Shown piece by piece: positions 51,614 to 52,767 of a stretch of DNA of 52,767 bases; within the stretch, counting starts at the first letter, position 1; every line of letters starts with the position of its first letter. Source of the stretch: Flavobacteriaceae bacterium. GTDB taxonomy: Bacteria; Bacteroidota; Bacteroidia; Flavobacteriales; Flavobacteriaceae. The stretch covers positions 1 through 52,767 of the forward strand of contig JAFMLE010000015.1 of the NCBI GenBank assembly GCA_017852395.1, given 5' to 3'. A program made the translations under genes and the position numbers. The notes beneath the pieces are model-generated. The model saw only the letters and a program-made list of their open reading frames with translations. It searched no databases and had not been told where the DNA came from.

Positions 51614-52767
51614 ATGAAAACCTCAACACAAAGCATCACAGGCGGAGCATTTGTCATACACAACCAAGATCCGTCTTCCGTATTTACCCCCGAAGATTTT
51701 AACGAAGAAGAACGTATGATGAAAGAAGCGGTTCAAGAATTTGTTGACCGAGAGATATGGCCAAACAAAGCCCGCTTTGAACAAAAAGATTATGAACTCA
51801 CAAAATCGCTAATGCAAAAAGCAGGAGAACTGGGTTTTTTAAGCATCTCTGTGCCTGAAGCCTATGGTGGTATGGGAATGGATTTTATTGCCACCATGTT
51901 GGTTTGTGATTATATTTCTGGAGCCACAGGATCCTTTTCTACAGCCTATGGTGCCCATACCGGAATTGGAACAATGCCCATAACCCTCTACGGTACAGAA
52001 GTACAAAAACATACCTATGTACCCAAACTGGCGAGTGGAGAGTGGTTTGGCGCATACTGCCTAACAGAACCCGGAGCAGGATCTGATGCCAACTCGGGTA
52101 AAACAAAAGCAGTACTTTCAGAAGACGGAACCCATTATAAAATTACGGGACAAAAAATGTGGATCTCTAATGCGGGATTTGCCAACCTCTTTATTGTATT
52201 TGCTCGAATCGAAGACGACAAAAACATCTCAAGTTTTATCGTTCCTGTAGATTTAGAAAATGGTATTTCACTTGGCGAAGAAGAACACAAATTAGGCATT
52301 CATTCTTCATCAACACGACAAGTATTTTTTAATGAAACCAAAGTACCTGTAGCAAACATGCTGGGGCAACGCGGAGGAGGATTTAAAATTGCAATGAACG
52401 CCCTTAACGTAGGGCGAATCAAACTTGCTGCGGCTTGTTTGGACGCACAACGACGTGTTATTGGTGCAGCTGTTGGCTATGCAACAGAACGGATTCAATT
52501 TAATACACCCATTGCACAATTTGGCGCCATAAAAGAAAAAATTGCACGCATGACAACCAATTGCTATGTAGGCGAAGCAGCAACATATCGTGCGGGTGCT
52601 TTAGTTCGAGACAAAATTGCAACCCTTCAAAAAGAAGGCATCGAACACCAAGAAGCTGAATTGAAAGGTGTGGAAGAATTTGCTATCGAATGTTCAATTC
52701 TCAAAGTGGCCGTATCAGAAGACATCCAAAATTGTGCTGATGATGGAATACAAATTTATGGAGGCAT
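51614..52767 (+). CDS. Acyl-CoA dehydrogenase, 3' truncated by the window end
   Basis: 384 codons are visible from ATG 51614 (MKTSTQSITGGAFVI) to the last base, with no stop. FAD- and substrate-binding motifs are present: AYCLTEPGAGSDANSGKT (~155-172), KMWISNAGFANLFIVFARI (~184-202, in part) and GGFKIAMNALNVGRIKLAAACL (~254-275). The N-terminal extension and long C-terminal continuation (the IECSILKV region near 362) suit the very-long-chain or ACAD9-like branch (~600 residues). First step of beta-oxidation; electrons go to electron-transfer flavoprotein. Second gene in the marR operon; other oxidation genes may follow outside the window. Confidence 0.95.
   Translation, partial: MKTSTQSITGGAFVIHNQDPSSVFTPEDFNEEERMMKEAVQEFVDREIWPNKARFEQKDYELTKSLMQKAGELGFLSISVPEAYGGMGMDFIATMLVCDYISGATGSFSTAYGAHTGIGTMPITLYGTEVQKHTYVPKLASGEWFGAYCLTEPGAGSDANSGKTKAVLSEDGTHYKITGQKMWISNAGFANLFIVFARIEDDKNISSFIVPVDLENGISLGEEEHKLGIHSSSTRQVFFNETKVPVANMLGQRGGGFKIAMNALNVGRIKLAAACLDAQRRVIGAAVGYATERIQFNTPIAQFGAIKEKIARMTTNCYVGEAATYRAGALVRDKIATLQKEGIEHQEAELKGVEEFAIECSILKVAVSEDIQNCADDGIQIYGG

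Overview
The window looks like chromosomal DNA of a marine-type Flavobacteriaceae member (phylum Bacteroidota). The evidence is a type IX secretion (T9SS) type B sorting domain with a PorP/SprF partner, Bacteroidota promoter boxes (TTG, a 19-20 base spacer, then TAnnTTTG), lineage proteins such as the DUF6495, DUF4252 and DUF4199 families, a ribosomal operon rpsF-rpsR-rplI without ssb or priB, and a carbamoyl-phosphate synthase large subunit without the C-terminal regulatory domain. Genes are tightly packed on both strands and convergent pairs often share stop-codon bases. I see no mobile element, tRNA, rRNA, CRISPR array or prophage.

Layout. 1-7.4 kb: surface and secreted proteins (type B sorting-domain protein plus PorP/SprF; a large BNR/VPS10-like beta-propeller protein behind an M14 carboxypeptidase). 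7.4-16 kb, minus strand: a flavin monooxygenase, hisS, a DUF6495 protein, rpsF-rpsR-rplI, a 438-base intergenic region with a tandemly duplicated 88-base element, priA and a YihY-type membrane protein. 15.9-19.7 kb, plus strand: rlmH, an RdgB-type pyrophosphatase, two poorly known proteins and purB. 19.7-21.8 kb, minus strand: an ECF sigma operon with two DUF4252 proteins. 21.9-28.5 kb: an S41 protease lipoprotein, then a vitamin B12 uptake locus (outer-membrane receptor behind a cobalamin riboswitch, divergent from a binding protein-permease-ATPase operon). 28.5-37.6 kb: carB, rpmH (too short for most ORF lists), a TPR membrane protein, a lytic transglycosylase, an alpha/beta hydrolase, a small acetyltransferase-like protein, mtaB, an orphan oligopeptide-binding lipoprotein and rpmE2. 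37.7-42.7 kb: DUF4199 protein, glycosyltransferase, phosphohexomutase, ABC exporter. 42.8-44.3 kb: a second ECF sigma operon with a periplasmic sensor-like protein. 44.3-52.8 kb: rsmB-like methyltransferase, purL, long-chain acyl-CoA ligase, a MarR regulator with an 18-base perfect palindrome in its promoter, and an acyl-CoA dehydrogenase cut by the window end.

Most is housekeeping. The best candidate for something undescribed is the duplicated element at 12111-12321. On the minus strand each copy reads as a compact gene for a small RNA of about 75 nt: a Bacteroidota-like promoter, a bulged hairpin, a linker, and a 12-bp UUCG-capped terminator. Also worth a look are matching TCGTCTA promoter boxes in front of both ECF sigma operons, the MarR palindrome controlling a fatty-acid oxidation unit, a terminator-like hairpin in the rpmH leader, and the B12 locus with its one-sided riboswitch. 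All functions are inferred from sequence reading alone; no database search was run.
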